The position numbers and the translations under genes were made by a program. Of a stretch of DNA of 60,000 bases, positions 24,577 to 35,109 are shown in pieces; the first letter of the stretch is position 1; every line of letters starts with the position of its first letter. The DNA lies in contig NC_079878.1 in assembly GCF_029227915.1 (NCBI RefSeq), forward strand, positions 1,862,001-1,922,000, written 5' to 3'. Origin of the DNA: Hydractinia symbiolongicarpus (taxonomy: Eukaryota; Cnidaria; Hydrozoa; Anthoathecata; Hydractiniidae). The notes under the pieces are model-generated. The model was not told the origin of the DNA. It ran no database searches and saw only the letters and a program-made list of their open reading frames with translations.

Positions 24577-25441
24577 TACCTTATCGGTAAAAAAAGTCGG
24601 CAAAAAAATTAGTCGCCAAAATTAAAAAGTCGGCAAAAATATTAGCCCTTTATGAGGTAAGGTAATATGCCAAAAGTAAATCCGTTAAAAAACATTGTAA
24701 AAGTACAATCCAAACAAAATTAGGTGAAAGAAAAACGTTATGGGTATCGTGCAGAAAGCGCTCATTTTATTATAGACATTATAAACTAGTTAAAGAATGT
24801 CAAAGGACTGCAGATTTTAGTTTGCTTTGATAGGCCTTAAATGTCAAATAGGTAATTGTAGTACCTTATGGGTAAAAAAAAGTCGGCAAAAAGTGACTAA
24901 ATTTTGGCTAGATGACTAATATTGCTTGCCGACTAAAATTTTTGCTGATTTTTTTATTACCGACCAAACATTTTTGCCAGAATTTTTTTTCCAACCCAAC
25001 TTTTTTGCCGACTTTTTTTCTGACGAAATTTTTTTGCCGATTTCTTTATTTTTTATTTTTTTGTAAAACTCCATTTTTTGCTGATTTTTTACAAACTCAA
25101 ATTTTTTGCTGACCCCCTTTTTTTTTGTTGTTGCTAATTGTTTATCAGTTGTACGCAATTATTCTTGAAATTGACTAAACTTAAACTTTTTTTATACCTA
25201 TAATTATTTTTGTTGTTGTTTTGTTTTAAGAAAAAACCCTTTCCAGACAAAAAAATCATTTTTGTCTGGAAATTGGTCGGCAAAAAGTAACTTAATTTAA
25301 AAATTTAGTCGGCAAAAAGTGACTAAATTCAAAAATTTAGTCGGCAAAACTGACTAAATTTTGTCCAAGTGACTTATATTTTTGCCTACTTTTTAATTTT
25401 GATGACTAATTTTTTTTCCGACTTTTTTTACTGATAAAGTA
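24577..25441. mobile_element. Large TA-flanked MITE with GTCGGCAAAAA arrays
   Basis: The ends TACCTTATCGGTAAAAAAAG (left) and the complement of TACTTTATCAGTAAAAAAAG (right) are long inverted repeats of about 75 bp. The interior is packed with GTCGGCAAAAA and its complement. TA at both borders could be the target duplication, suggesting Tc1/mariner ancestry (inference). A second internal terminus, TACCTTATGGGTAAAAAAAA at 24862, indicates nesting. A hairpin with arms TTTCCAGACAAAAA and TTTTTGTCTGGAAA lies at about 25239-25271. The apparent ORFs at 24912-25158 are low-complexity translation of these repeats. Confidence 0.7.
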
Positions 25442-25449
25442 TTATGCTG

Positions 25450-26045
25450 TTTCCTAAATTCTCTCTTGTGGATTTTACTTAACGTGTATTTCCATCACTG
25501 TTCATCACGTAAGTGTAACCAGTGCATTTTTTATCGCCGATTACCTGGCTTCATCCGACATCAAAGTGTATTTAATCTAGCTGCGGAGTATTAGCTGGTT
25601 GATTATGTTTGTAAAATTTTAAAATTGATATGTTGTGTTTTTTAAAAAAAGAAAAGCCTACCTTTCTGTTGAAAGCTTACTTCAATGCATTTTTTAATTG
25701 GGAATGAGTATGGAAAGTCATCTTGAAAATACTTAAAATTTATGTTGAAAAATATTGCATTAATGATGTCAAAAATTCCTTCAATTTTTAGAAGGAAAAA
25801 CATGATGCTGTTTATAATCTTAATCTATTGTCGCGGTTAACCATAATTAACTTTCCTTACGTTCTAAGCGTCTTTTTTCACAAACAACCAAGTTCCTGTT
25901 TGTTGCTTTTTTTATTTCGTGGTAAAACGTGCACTGGGGAATAATTTTCTGACATACTTTTCTTAATTTACGTCGATGCATGCTTTAATACGTGCTTTTA
26001 AACGATGTGCAACATTTTTGCTATTTTGATTTTCAACTTGTTTTC
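25450..26045. other. Unassigned AT-rich DNA
   Basis: Nothing could be supported in this stretch. Confidence 0.4.
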
Positions 26046-26049
26046 ATAG

Positions 26050-26270
26050 ACTATGGTATTGACCGTGACTATCACAGTAAAGAGAAATATATTCCTTTTT
26101 TTTAATTTTAGCCTCCCGTTTCGCAAATGTGTAAAAATACTCAATTACAAATAATTTAGCACTCCCAAAAATGTAAACAAAAGTGGTATTTATAACAAAC
26201 TTCTTTGGTATAGTGTGTTGTTGTTGTCGTCTGCAAAGTTTTATGTGTATATTTAAGGTCTTTATACATA
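26050..26270 (+). repeat. Dispersed repeat R2, copy 2
   Basis: Diverged relative of 19095-19390, sharing ATTGACCGTG, CCCG-TT-G-AAATGTG and CTGCAAAGTTTTA in the same order. Confidence 0.55.
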
Positions 26271-26873
26271 TCTAAGAAAAATTTTATTATGAAAACATTA
26301 GTCTTTCTTTCGTTGTAATAGCCGTACCATTTTATCAAACTTGCGTTCGAAAAACTTCTCTCCCATGAACTTAAAAAATTCCCCAGACCAAATTCTCGTC
26401 CGCAATAGTGATAGAGCTGGATTTGGATTACTCAGTTTTTGCATGAAAGACATACCGGCTTCCGGCAATAAAATAGATTAGGTGTTCTTAGTAATTGTTA
26501 AATCTCCCAAAAAATTGTCTATATTAGTAACCTAGTTAACTAAGCTTTCTTCTTCGAGTTGATAAAATGAGTTTCTCTCAAACAAAATCTTAGACGCGAA
26601 CGAATGACTCAGCAGAAACCCCGAGTTTGAATTGAAAAATGTGACTAATCGTTTTCGGAGGCTATTTTAATTTGCCTGTGAGTTGTTTACCAAGCTTGGC
26701 CAAATCTGACTCTGATAAAAACTTTGTAGAATACTAATGTTTTCTAGGGTGAGTTAAACCACTAGCTGGAATATTCGGTATGAAAAGGGCCTTTTAATAC
26801 ACACGTGAGCAGAGAACAACAGAATTAGCCAATCAAAAAGCGCGGGGAGATTTTAGCCGCAGAATAATGGTTT

Positions 26874-26945
26874 GAGACCCAGCGTAATTTTTTCCACCCT
26901 AACTACTTCAATTTCCTGGTGGTAAGAAAAATTACGCTGGATCTC
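26874..26945. repeat. Short foldback
   Basis: The arms GACCCAGCGTAATTTTT and AAAAATTACGCTGGATC pair almost completely around a loop of about 25 nt, flanked inward by CCACC and GGTGG. It looks like a minimal MITE. No target duplication was identified. Confidence 0.65.
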
Positions 26946-26949
26946 CTGG

Positions 26950-28165
26950 CTACTATATTAGTGGATCATATATTTACTTTAGATAAAAATACATTGCGTT
27001 ATTCCATTTAAAGCATTCTTTTATCTTTTTCAATACACATTTTTTTTCTATAACAATATCAAAATTCTAATCAGACTGGTCATTATTCTTATTCTTCTAT
27101 TGGTCTAAACAAGAGACATACTGTTTTTAACCTAAAATCTTATCTTGATATTCTTATATAGCACATTCTTGTAAAAAAGAAAACACGTAGTTTGCTTGGT
27201 GGACACTGTCATGATTTTGAAGATTCTGTACGCAGCCATTTTGCCATTTATTGTGTTCATTGTTACCGTAAAATTATCTACTATGCTACTGAGCTGAATT
27301 GATTCGTGATATTATTTTATTCATGCACATGTACCGCACAATATAAAGCTGTTGGTAAATGGAGTACGTGTTAGCCAAGTGAAAAAAATATACAGACCAC
27401 GGAGGTGAGATTAAGAACCAGAATTTTTGGCCTCATTCATTGAAGTGTTAAGTGCGAAATACACGTGTTCAAAAAACTAAAAAGAAGTGTTTAAAGTGAA
27501 CCATCGTAGGTGGAGGGAACGGCGACCTGGTGGGGAAAATTTTATGATGCCAATCAACGTTAATAGAAACGTAAATTATTCTTAAAAAGGTGACAATAGC
27601 TTCCTACATTGTTGACCATTTGTTTCCAAAAATTCTCCTGGTGCCAATATGTGTGTATTTTATGGAATAAAGTCCTCGCAAAATATTTTGAGACAAGGCA
27701 GTAGGTGAGTGTTTTCAAAGAAATAGGACGTATGTTTTTGATTATATTTAAACCTTCGAAATGTTCTATTTGCTACGTGCTAGAAAGTATGACTTGTAGA
27801 TTTTAAACGCTGCTTACCTTACCTATACATTTTCAAAACTATCTATTTAGTTGGGAAATATTGCCAACTTTGAGAGTATTTAGTCGAAATCATGTAAATT
27901 GATCATTAAGACACAACAGATAAGAAAATTTATATTTCCTGATAGGTAGATTAAAATAAGAAAAGTTAGCTAGGTAGCGCCTACTGTTGCCTTTGCCCAG
28001 ACTGCAGGTTTAAAGCTATAGAATAACTAGTCACTAATTATCACACTATTAAAAAGCACCCTCATTAGCAACCGGGGTGCAGAGTGGGCAATTGCTATTC
28101 TGAGTCATTCGGAGGATGGTTTCTTACTTGTTCTGTTTGGTATCCAAAGTGTCAGGCGGGTATTT
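26950..28165. other. Unassigned AT-rich DNA
   Basis: No gene or transposon end could be supported before the small Helitron at 28170. Confidence 0.4.
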
Positions 28166-28169
28166 ACAA

Positions 28170-28373
28170 TCTCTATAATAATAGCCGTATTCTGTGTGTC
28201 CGCGAAAGCTGCGTCCCGTAACAGAAACACGAAATTTAATTTTAAAATGCGCTAATACTAAATGTGATATATCTTTGTCCACTTTGCCTGTCTGTCTCTG
28301 CGCCTCCTCCGCACGCAATGCAGTATAAAAAGGACGGGCTAATCCGTGGATTCTTCCACGGGCCATCGACTAG
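28170..28373 (+). mobile_element. Helitron copy H4, complete 204-bp miniature
   Basis: The smallest complete copy. Its 5' end is TCTCTATAATAATAGCCG, preceded by A at 28169. Its 3' end is the hairpin GTGGATTCTTCCAC, then GGGCCATCGACTAG, followed by T at 28374. Insertion between A and T with no target duplication is the Helitron signature. An 80-codon minus-strand ORF across it is a by-product of the repeat and is not a gene. Confidence 0.9.
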
Positions 28374-28639
28374 TATATAAAGAAAGAAAAAACTCCTGAG
28401 TCTCCAACATTTTTTTTTTGTTATTTTTAGAATAATTCTCTTGTGTTTACATAGACATCCTACTCCGTCATTGTGGTCGGTAAATGTTATGTTTATCTAT
28501 TTACAAAACTTCCATGTGTTTTTTGAAAAAATATTGCAAAATATTGTTTAAGTTCTATTGTTGCAACTCTAACTTGACTTTGTGTGAAGACAACATAATT
28601 TAGAGTACAATACTATTTTCGAATATCATTATTAATAAA

Positions 28640-28775
28640 ACCTTCATCCCCGGGGTTCTTTTTTACCTTTTAAGATATCCCATTATAATATTATTAAAAA
28701 AGAGTGGGAACGAGGTTATATATACGTATAAGTATGTATAGTTATATATACGAGGTTATATATAACTATACAAAA
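28640..28775. repeat. AT-rich palindrome next to a GGAACGAGG repeat
   Basis: TATAGTTATATATA (28737-28750) pairs perfectly with 28757-28770 around a 6-nt loop. The word ACGAGGTTATATATA occurs twice (about 28710 and 28750). The adjoining CCCCGGGG...GTGGGAACGAGG arms resemble a short foldback repeat. Confidence 0.55.
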
Positions 28776-29023
28776 CATTCTCATATGTGACATTTCGTCT
28801 GACAAGTTTTTACGAAATAAAAAGTAGAAATCACGTTATTTCGAAGTTGACATATTAGCGATCTATTCGCCACATAAGAAATAAGTAACGAATTATCCGC
28901 TGGTACCCCCGAATGGACGTGGTATTAGCGGATTATTTGCGAAAGAAAAATAAACACATTAACTGACACATTTCTTCTCTTTACAAAACTTTAATCATAC
29001 AGAAATAACAATTGACTTCCTTG

Positions 29024-29623
29024 TTATCTTTTATGTAATAAAACCTTTGCTCCATTAATACCAATTCGCATTTCAGTGCAGTTATAGCTCTCCCGTGCGA
29101 TTCAAAACAACTCCTCTCGTTGTGAATATCATTCACTGTATAAGCACAGTACCCCCTGGCTTCGTAACCCGAACAAAATCACGTAGCGCATGTTTAATGG
29201 AAATTGTTTTTTTCGCAATACCTCCTATGCAGGTGACAATGTCATAGGAGTCATTATTATGCGGCAACGTATCCTTCTCATTTATGCAGCACTGTTTTAG
29301 GTTGCGATAAATATTTCTTTCCTTTGCCTTTCGAAGCATTTCGTTCGATAAATCTATGCCATCAATAATCTTGTAACCCATATTTTGCAACGCAACACCA
29401 GTTAAACCCGTACCACATGCAACATCAAGGATTTTGACTTCGTTGTCTTCTACTTTGCTTCTCAGTAATTGCGCAGCGAAGTCGTTTATCGCCATTGCGC
29501 GACTTGGCAAAAGAACGTTGTCATATTCGTTTGCCCATTTGTCGTATGTTATATGTTATCAGCCGCTCTGTATTTTTCTAAGTCTGCATCAACATTGTGC
29601 GACAATGTGGCAAAGTCAGCCAT
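29024..29623 (-). pseudogene. Methyltransferase (METTL27-like) pseudogene
   Basis: An intronless relic of a class I SAM-dependent methyltransferase. The protein begins MADFATLSHNVDADLEKY at 29623. After about 24 codons an extra two bases (ATAT where AT would fit) bring TAA into frame, and the family-like sequence continues in another frame as YDKWANEYD. The catalytic core (frame 29510 to 29133) has motif I DVACGTGLTG, an acidic post-I segment GIDLSNEM, and the KPGG loop. A TGA at 29130-29132 cuts it before the usual C-terminal strands. A C-terminal-like tail is legible further on in another frame, ending at 29024. The resemblance to METTL27 (WBSCR27) comes from the N-terminal layout and motif order. 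Lack of introns fits a retrocopy, but no poly(A) tail was seen. A short protein from the internal ATG at 29510 cannot be excluded. Confidence 0.65.
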
Positions 29624-29699
29624 TTTTTTACTTGTTATTATCTATTGCTTTTTGACCACTTCAATGTATTACCAAAGTCGCGTTGCAGAATCAAGTTAT

Positions 29700-30700
29700 T
29701 AAGTTAAGATGTTTATTTAGCGTCTTTTAAAAACATTTTTATTTATTATTCTGGAACATGTTGTTGGCATAAAATAGTCCTGAGAACGAGGTTGGCAACA
29801 GGGTGTAGCTAACGTTTCGTGTTCAATTCTTTTATTGCATTGCTTTTTCTGATCGCATCGTGAAATTTTCACGGTAAAAACGTGTGTGTTTAAAAACACG
29901 CTTTTTATAAGAAAATCAAAATTCTAACTAGGCTGGTCATTGCCACAAACCTTTTGGTCGGCCAAAAGAAGGATGTGTTAGGACTTTTAAAGACGTCGTA
30001 ACACTCTCCCATGAGGCCCTAGGCTAATCTACAACTTCGTAAGAATTTCTAGAACGTCAGGTAGAAACCACTCTTAAAAATAAATGTCTTCAAGATGGTT
30101 TATAAAATGGCCCGACTTAATAGATAAAAATGAAAATAATCTGCGACGCATCAAAGTAAAAATTAAATAAACCAGTCAAACTCAGAAAGAATTTATGTAG
30201 AAAAATTGCACTCGATATTAAGGCAAGAAAATATCCCAGTGAGTTCAATGATTCTTGATTCTTGACTCATATTACTTTTCATTGCAGGGATATCGTTTTA
30301 CTCAATAGAAGACGGTCAAGTTGCACTTATGTTTGTATAACTTCGGTATACATTTTCTGTTTTTCTTTCTGTTTCGCTATCACAAAATCTTTGAAGGGCA
30401 TAATAACCGGTAACTCGAATCTCCAAGGGAACGAGAAAAAATGTCCTACGCACTCCTACAACACTCTATTACGTCCTAGAGAGTTATACGACGTCCTGTA
30501 ACATTCTACGACGAGTTTGCGTGATATGTACACAATACACATGCGCGACAGCTACACGCATCGTTGTTAACGTAACAAAATACACAACAGAGGCTGATAG
30601 ACGTGAGAACTGATAATTTAGGTAAGTTATTCGAGTTTCCTCAATGCTGTCATAACACTAGTATGAGCGCTACAATAAACAAAATTATTAATATGTTCAT
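29700..30700. other. Unassigned DNA
   Basis: Contains a CCTGAGAACGAGGTTGG fragment (about 29778) of a common short repeat. Also present is a cluster of CCTACGCACTCCTACAAC / CTAC-GAC words (30440-30520) with no clear unit. No gene was supported. Confidence 0.4.
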
Positions 30701-30703
30701 AGG

Positions 30704-31613
30704 ATGGACTTAAACCAAACCGATCACCATATACGAAACTATTTCATGCATGGATATAAATACACAGATATACTGAAGTTATTGAAGAAGTACCACAGTT
30801 ATTGTATGAGTATCAGGACACTTCATCGCAGGCTTAGCCTTAAACGGTTGTCCAGAAAAAACTTAGTCGTAAACTCCACAATACTTCTCCAAGATGTTTA
30901 GAAAAGTTTAAATGTTAAACAGCGTTTTTTTTCAGGAGGTAAACAGTGCAGCGGTAACTTAATCCGTGTAGTGCTTTAGGTCTTTGATCCCAAAGGTGTT
31001 GAAATGAGATGAAAGCATAGATTGAAGCGCGGAAAGTATTTCAACTCTGGTCCGAATGATTGTTGGCACATAGAAGGCAGCGATAAATTGAAGCCGTTCG
31101 GTTTTTGTATGTGGGCATAGATGGCTTCAGTCAAAAATGTTATGGTGAATGGTATCTGAATCCAATAAAGTTTTTAAATAATATATAATAAAAAAAATTT
31201 CCGTATTATCTAGCTGCTCTTCAAGGAATTTCTGGATCGCAAAGGAGATAAAAAGAGACAGGGGGACTGAAAGCATTCATGTTTGTAATGATCAAAGATT
31301 TTTAAGAAGAAGGTATAGTAGTTGCCTGCTAGAGATAAAGGTTTTCAATATGGAATCCCTCAGCGTATCGAAACATGGTGGTCTTTTCTTAAAAGAGATA
31401 TGTTGGGAAGACTAGGTAACCTATTTCAAAGATTTACGAGATTCCAGTTCGTATGGCAGTAGCGATATAGTCAAAAACGATTTAAAATTTTTCTTTCAAT
31501 GTTGTCTGCAATCTAAGTTAGATGAACTGAGTGAATTCTGCAATAACCATACAATACGGAACTCTAAAGACGCATGCGGTCCTCACGATCGTCCAAAGAT
31601 TATGTATGTGTAA
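30704..31613 (+). pseudogene. Integrase-core transposase pseudogene
   Basis: Broken relic of an intronless rve/DDE-type integrase-core protein of a family spread through fish and cnidarian genomes. The N-terminus (MDLNQTDHHIRNYFMHGY..., then SIRTLHRRLSLKRLSRKNL) is a helix-turn-helix-like module, open from 30704 to a stop at 30901. Downstream, in shifting frames, are VFDPKGVEMR, LKRGKYFNSGPNDCWHIEGS with SDKLKPFGFCMW (about 31020-31125), QRIETWWSFLKRDMLGR (about 31355-31410) and a C-terminal NNHTIRNSKDACGPHDRP ending with TAA at 31613. The first catalytic Asp region reads HIEGSDK, where the family has HVDGYDK, so a key acidic residue is changed to Glu. Several frameshifts and stops rule out a working enzyme. 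Terminal inverted repeats were not found. Confidence 0.75.
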
Positions 31614-31783
31614 ATCTTTTAGCCAATATATAAGAAAACGTTTCTAATAAAATCAGATTAGCTCATCTTTCTTCTCAGGAAAATAACTAGAAGCAAAAAA
31701 CTGGCTACAGCATCAAAAATATCAAATCATAAAATGTCCTCGGGACACATAAAAATCTAACATAATATCAACAAAATATTACC

Positions 31784-32560
31784 TCAAAAGATAAAAAAAT
31801 TAAACAGTGGCTGACACAAAAAACCTTTTATTTTCTGTTTGAAACCACCAATAGGTATTCGATCACAGCCCATACAAAACATTAAAAAATGTTTCGGCTT
31901 AAAACTACCAATATCTATTTTTCTATTTTTGTCAACTTTTGCAGCATCTGAAAGTGCTAGTTTTAGTTCCAACATTGAATCATCTTCTTGCTGTGCTTTA
32001 ACAGAACCTAACTCAGATTCTACGACGCACTTTACATTTCTAAGGATTTAATAAATTGTTAACTTCTGCAATACGCTACATACAGTTAAAATCTCCTGCC
32101 TCAATCTGACTTATCATAAATTTCAAAGCAGCATCCTTCACTTCGTCATTTTTAATATTGGAAATAGCATAGACAATTAAGGGATGGAGGCATTTAGGTC
32201 CACGACTAGCTGTCAATATAGAAACACCTGAAACTTGTGCCAGTTTGTATTATAGTCTCAAATGAAGTTTGTCAGATGCGGCACTAGGCACCAACGAAAA
32301 TGAAGAACCAAAAAAAACAACTTCAATTCGCAAATTGTGCCATACATAAACACAAGAATTCACGATATGGACCTCCCCTATCCTCCCCACGTTCACCACA
32401 ATACCGTGCATTTACATGTTGACATGACAAGTTAGAACTAAACTTTGTCGAAACATAACACTTCAGAATTGATGATGAATCCTTTGCAATTATCTCCTTG
32501 AATACACGTTTATCGCTATTTTTTAAGTAATCTTCCTGGTATTCCTTATTTTTTCAGGTT
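31784..32560 (-). pseudogene. HECT-domain protein remnant
   Basis: Reading the minus strand from 32560, HECT-like blocks appear in the expected order but in several frames: EYQEDYLKNSDKRVF, then GERGEDRGGPYREF (equivalent of the N-lobe GE-G-D-GG--REF), then RGPKCLHPLIVYAISNI, then FLMFCMGCDRIPIGGF (C-lobe LL-F-TG--R-P-GGF). In-frame stops after FANxS and between blocks, and the short distance between N- and C-lobe blocks, show decay and internal loss. The C-terminal active-site cysteine segment is not legible. HECT proteins are E3 ubiquitin ligases, and relatives of this form occur as multicopy, transposon-like genes in cnidarians. It converges on the integrase relic, and the two may have belonged to one element (inference). 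Confidence 0.6.
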
Positions 32561-32989
32561 TCAGTGTTTTAAATGGTGAAGACGTTGATGCCTCTTCATG
32601 CAGAAACTGTTAAACCTAAAATGCGTGGAAAATAAATTCAACTACATACAAAGCACTAAGTTCAATATATAAGATTTGCTTAAAAATGGTATAAAACACT
32701 GCCTTTAAAGTACATTCTAAGATTTTTAAACTTGCTACGCAGATTCCATTTTTTAAAATCAACTTTCACATAAATATGTGAACTAAGCCCTTACCCCATC
32801 ATTTCTAAATTCCTCCATGGAATCATCCTCTAGTCTTTGCTCATCAGGAAATAGAATATTAAATTTCTATTTATTCTATACTGTAACAGGTCCAATATGG
32901 GAAAAGGTTAGAGTTTATAGTAGAAGTGTGATTTTGAAATTTGAAATATATTTTTTTTAATTGTACATGATATTCATTGAATTATCGAA

Positions 32990-33600
32990 ATACCAGTACA
33001 TTATCTCCGTTTCACTCTTTGCAATAAAAACATGATAATAATGCAACTCTGAACGTACACCAAAGTCTTTAAGACTAACAGTGCCAGATGAAGTCAAAAC
33101 TACAGGCTGTTTTGATTGAACCATATTCAGTATACATCATATGTACATGTTGAAGGTTATCAGCTTAAATTTTTCAGGTAGCATACATAAACTACCCACC
33201 CAGTCATACACAGCAGCCATTTTCTCTAAAGAATGAAATAATCTAATCTTTGAACCCACTGTCACATGTTAAATACAGCATCAGATAATAGAGGCTCTGA
33301 TTGGAGCCTAGACCTTCTGGTTCCAAAAGAGCTTTCGGTCAGATCTCTTGATCTTTTTCATTTTTCTTTTTTCTTGTCTTCTTCTGATCAGTTTTCAATG
33401 ACAAATCATTTTCATTTTGACATTCCTTCCTTAAATTTTGTCTTTCAATGTTACTGCCTAAGAGCTGACTGCCTCCCATTAGGAGTTTGTGAATTCATGG
33501 ATCTGGAACAAAATGACAAATCATCATCACTGATCGGAATTGGTAATGAATGTAGTTGTAGTTTGTAATTTATATCAAAATCATCTGATTTATCATGACA
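32990..33600 (-). pseudogene. Possible N-terminal part of the HECT remnant
   Basis: Minus-strand translation from about 33600 gives a hydrophilic, serine-rich segment (SDDDLSFCSRSM, KKEKKRSRDLTESS-like). This is followed by KMAAVYDWVGSLCMLPEKF (about 33205-33150), reminiscent of the segment before the HECT domain in multicopy G2E3-like proteins. Stops and frameshifts interrupt it. The link to 31784-32560 rests on order, strand and spacing. Confidence 0.35.
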
Positions 33601-33978
33601 GTCCAAGCATTTTAGATAGATTATCTTGTGTAGTTCCTTTTCGAGTTTGCAAATATATTCGTATATGTGTCAATATAAACATTGTTTCGACTACTCTTCC
33701 ACAGTAGAACTCCAGCTTATTGGTGAACCACTGAAATTACAAATCTTTTGAGTTAACGAAGAAAGTGATCCTAGATGACTTTTACCACCAGGAAAAAATA
33801 AATTCAGAGCAATTTTCGATATACTACTCTACTTGTCAGTTTTATCAACGTTTTTTGTCACCTATAACACCATCTTATCATTATCAAAATAATGCTAATT
33901 AGGAAGAAAATCAAATTTTTTCTACGTGGCAAGGTTTAATTTGCAGCTTTATGCAGAAAATAAAAGTACAAAAGATTA

Positions 33979-34623
33979 CTAGCTGACAGACCCAGTTTCG
34001 CCCATGCCTTTTAGAGATAAAAAATTTTTTCCCAAAATGTCGCAGATTTTTAATTTATTCACTTCAAGTTTATTTTTTTTCTTTTGGTTGCCATAAAAAA
34101 TATAATGTATCAGATCCGTTTTATCATTGAATGCACCTTTATCCGATCTAATTTCAGAAAATTAAATGTGCAATAACTTCATTAAAAAAGTAAAGTTATT
34201 GACTTGAAACTTCATGCAGTACTTTTAGACCAATGGGATAAAGAAAATTTTGCATGAGGCATAGAAAATTTACACAGGTTTTTGAGGAATAGTGAAAACC
34301 TATAAATTTTAAGCAAAAATGAAAAACATCAGAGGATTTTTGATAAAAGAATTCTTGTTTGGCCTATAAACAGGCTATGAAGAGATTTCAGACGAGTCGA
34401 AAACCATAAAACTTTAACATACACTTTGATTGAGCGGTCAACCTGGGAAATGGTTAAATACAGGATCTTAAAATTGCGGTAGATATTCAACAGCTGTCCA
34501 CTGTGATATCTTATCTCAAGGCAATGGACATAAAGGAATCACAGGTCAAAACTGGGTTCAAAACGAGTAGTTTACATAATGTTCTTTCTGTTAAAAGAGC
34601 CACCACTGCAATAATAATTAAAA
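33979..34623 (-). mobile_element. Helitron copy H5 (second family)
   Basis: On the minus strand the right-hand motif reads CATGGGCGAAACTGGGTC followed by TGTCAGCTAG before T, a worn hairpin plus CTAG (3' end at 33979). The interior is homologous, in inverted orientation, to 45700-46400. The 5' end is placed at 34623, directly against the next copy's CTAG, because TTTTAATTATTATTGC there resembles the 5' consensus. That placement is inference. Confidence 0.6.
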
Positions 34624-35105
34624 CTAGTCGATAAAGTCCGTGGAAGAATCCACTTAGGCAGGATAAAAATGGAAAAGAAGCATCATTTGAATTTTAATGA
34701 CGCCAGCAACCCATCCACCAAAGAAAATTGGAACCTTGTTTTCACGTCACCAATGGCATGTCAAAACCAAAATTCTTTTTTTAGAAATTTCTATACACGT
34801 TGCCTTCATCGTACTGATCTTGGAGCGCTGAACAAGAAAATATATAGGATCAAGTACTTTTGACAAACGGTTGCAGAGATATTAGGCTTTAAAGATTTTT
34901 TGATGACGTCATCAACTCGTTCATTCCGAAACGGATTTGGGGACCCAGGTTTGGGAAATTTACCCAAATTGGTCCCTGGTGGTACCTAGTTATCCACGCT
35001 GTGAAAAATCATTGACGTCACCAGCTCGTTTCCAAGTTATTTAGCCTCAAAATTTTAGGTGCATTGTAATGCTTTCATTAATTTAATCTTATGTATTAAT
35101 TCCCT
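34624..35105 (-). mobile_element. Helitron copy H6
   Basis: The minus-strand 3' end is GTGGATTCTTCCACGG then ACTTTATCGACTAG before T (CTAG at 34624-34627). The body holds the family landmarks TTTTTGATGACGTCATCAAC, ATTCCGAAACGGATTTGG, GACCCAGGTTTGGG, TCGTTTCCAAGTTATTT and GTGCATTGTAATG. The 5' terminus is not recognisable. Confidence 0.75.
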
Positions 35106-35109
35106 TGCG

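Noticed and set aside
24912-25158. Two overlapping ORFs rich in F or K/N
   Set aside because: They translate the poly-T and GTCGGCAAAAA repeats of the MITE; low complexity, no motif.
28124-28366. 80-codon minus-strand ORF with arginine-rich start
   Set aside because: Most of it lies within the 204-bp Helitron copy, and the same words occur untranslated in other copies.
31839-32051. 70-codon plus-strand ORF
   Set aside because: Antisense of the HECT-like remnant, whose translation is recognisable on the minus strand.
33266-33568. 100-codon plus-strand ORF as a gene
   Set aside because: Composition (S/F/L-rich) fits the antisense of a hydrophilic K/E/S-rich segment on the minus strand.
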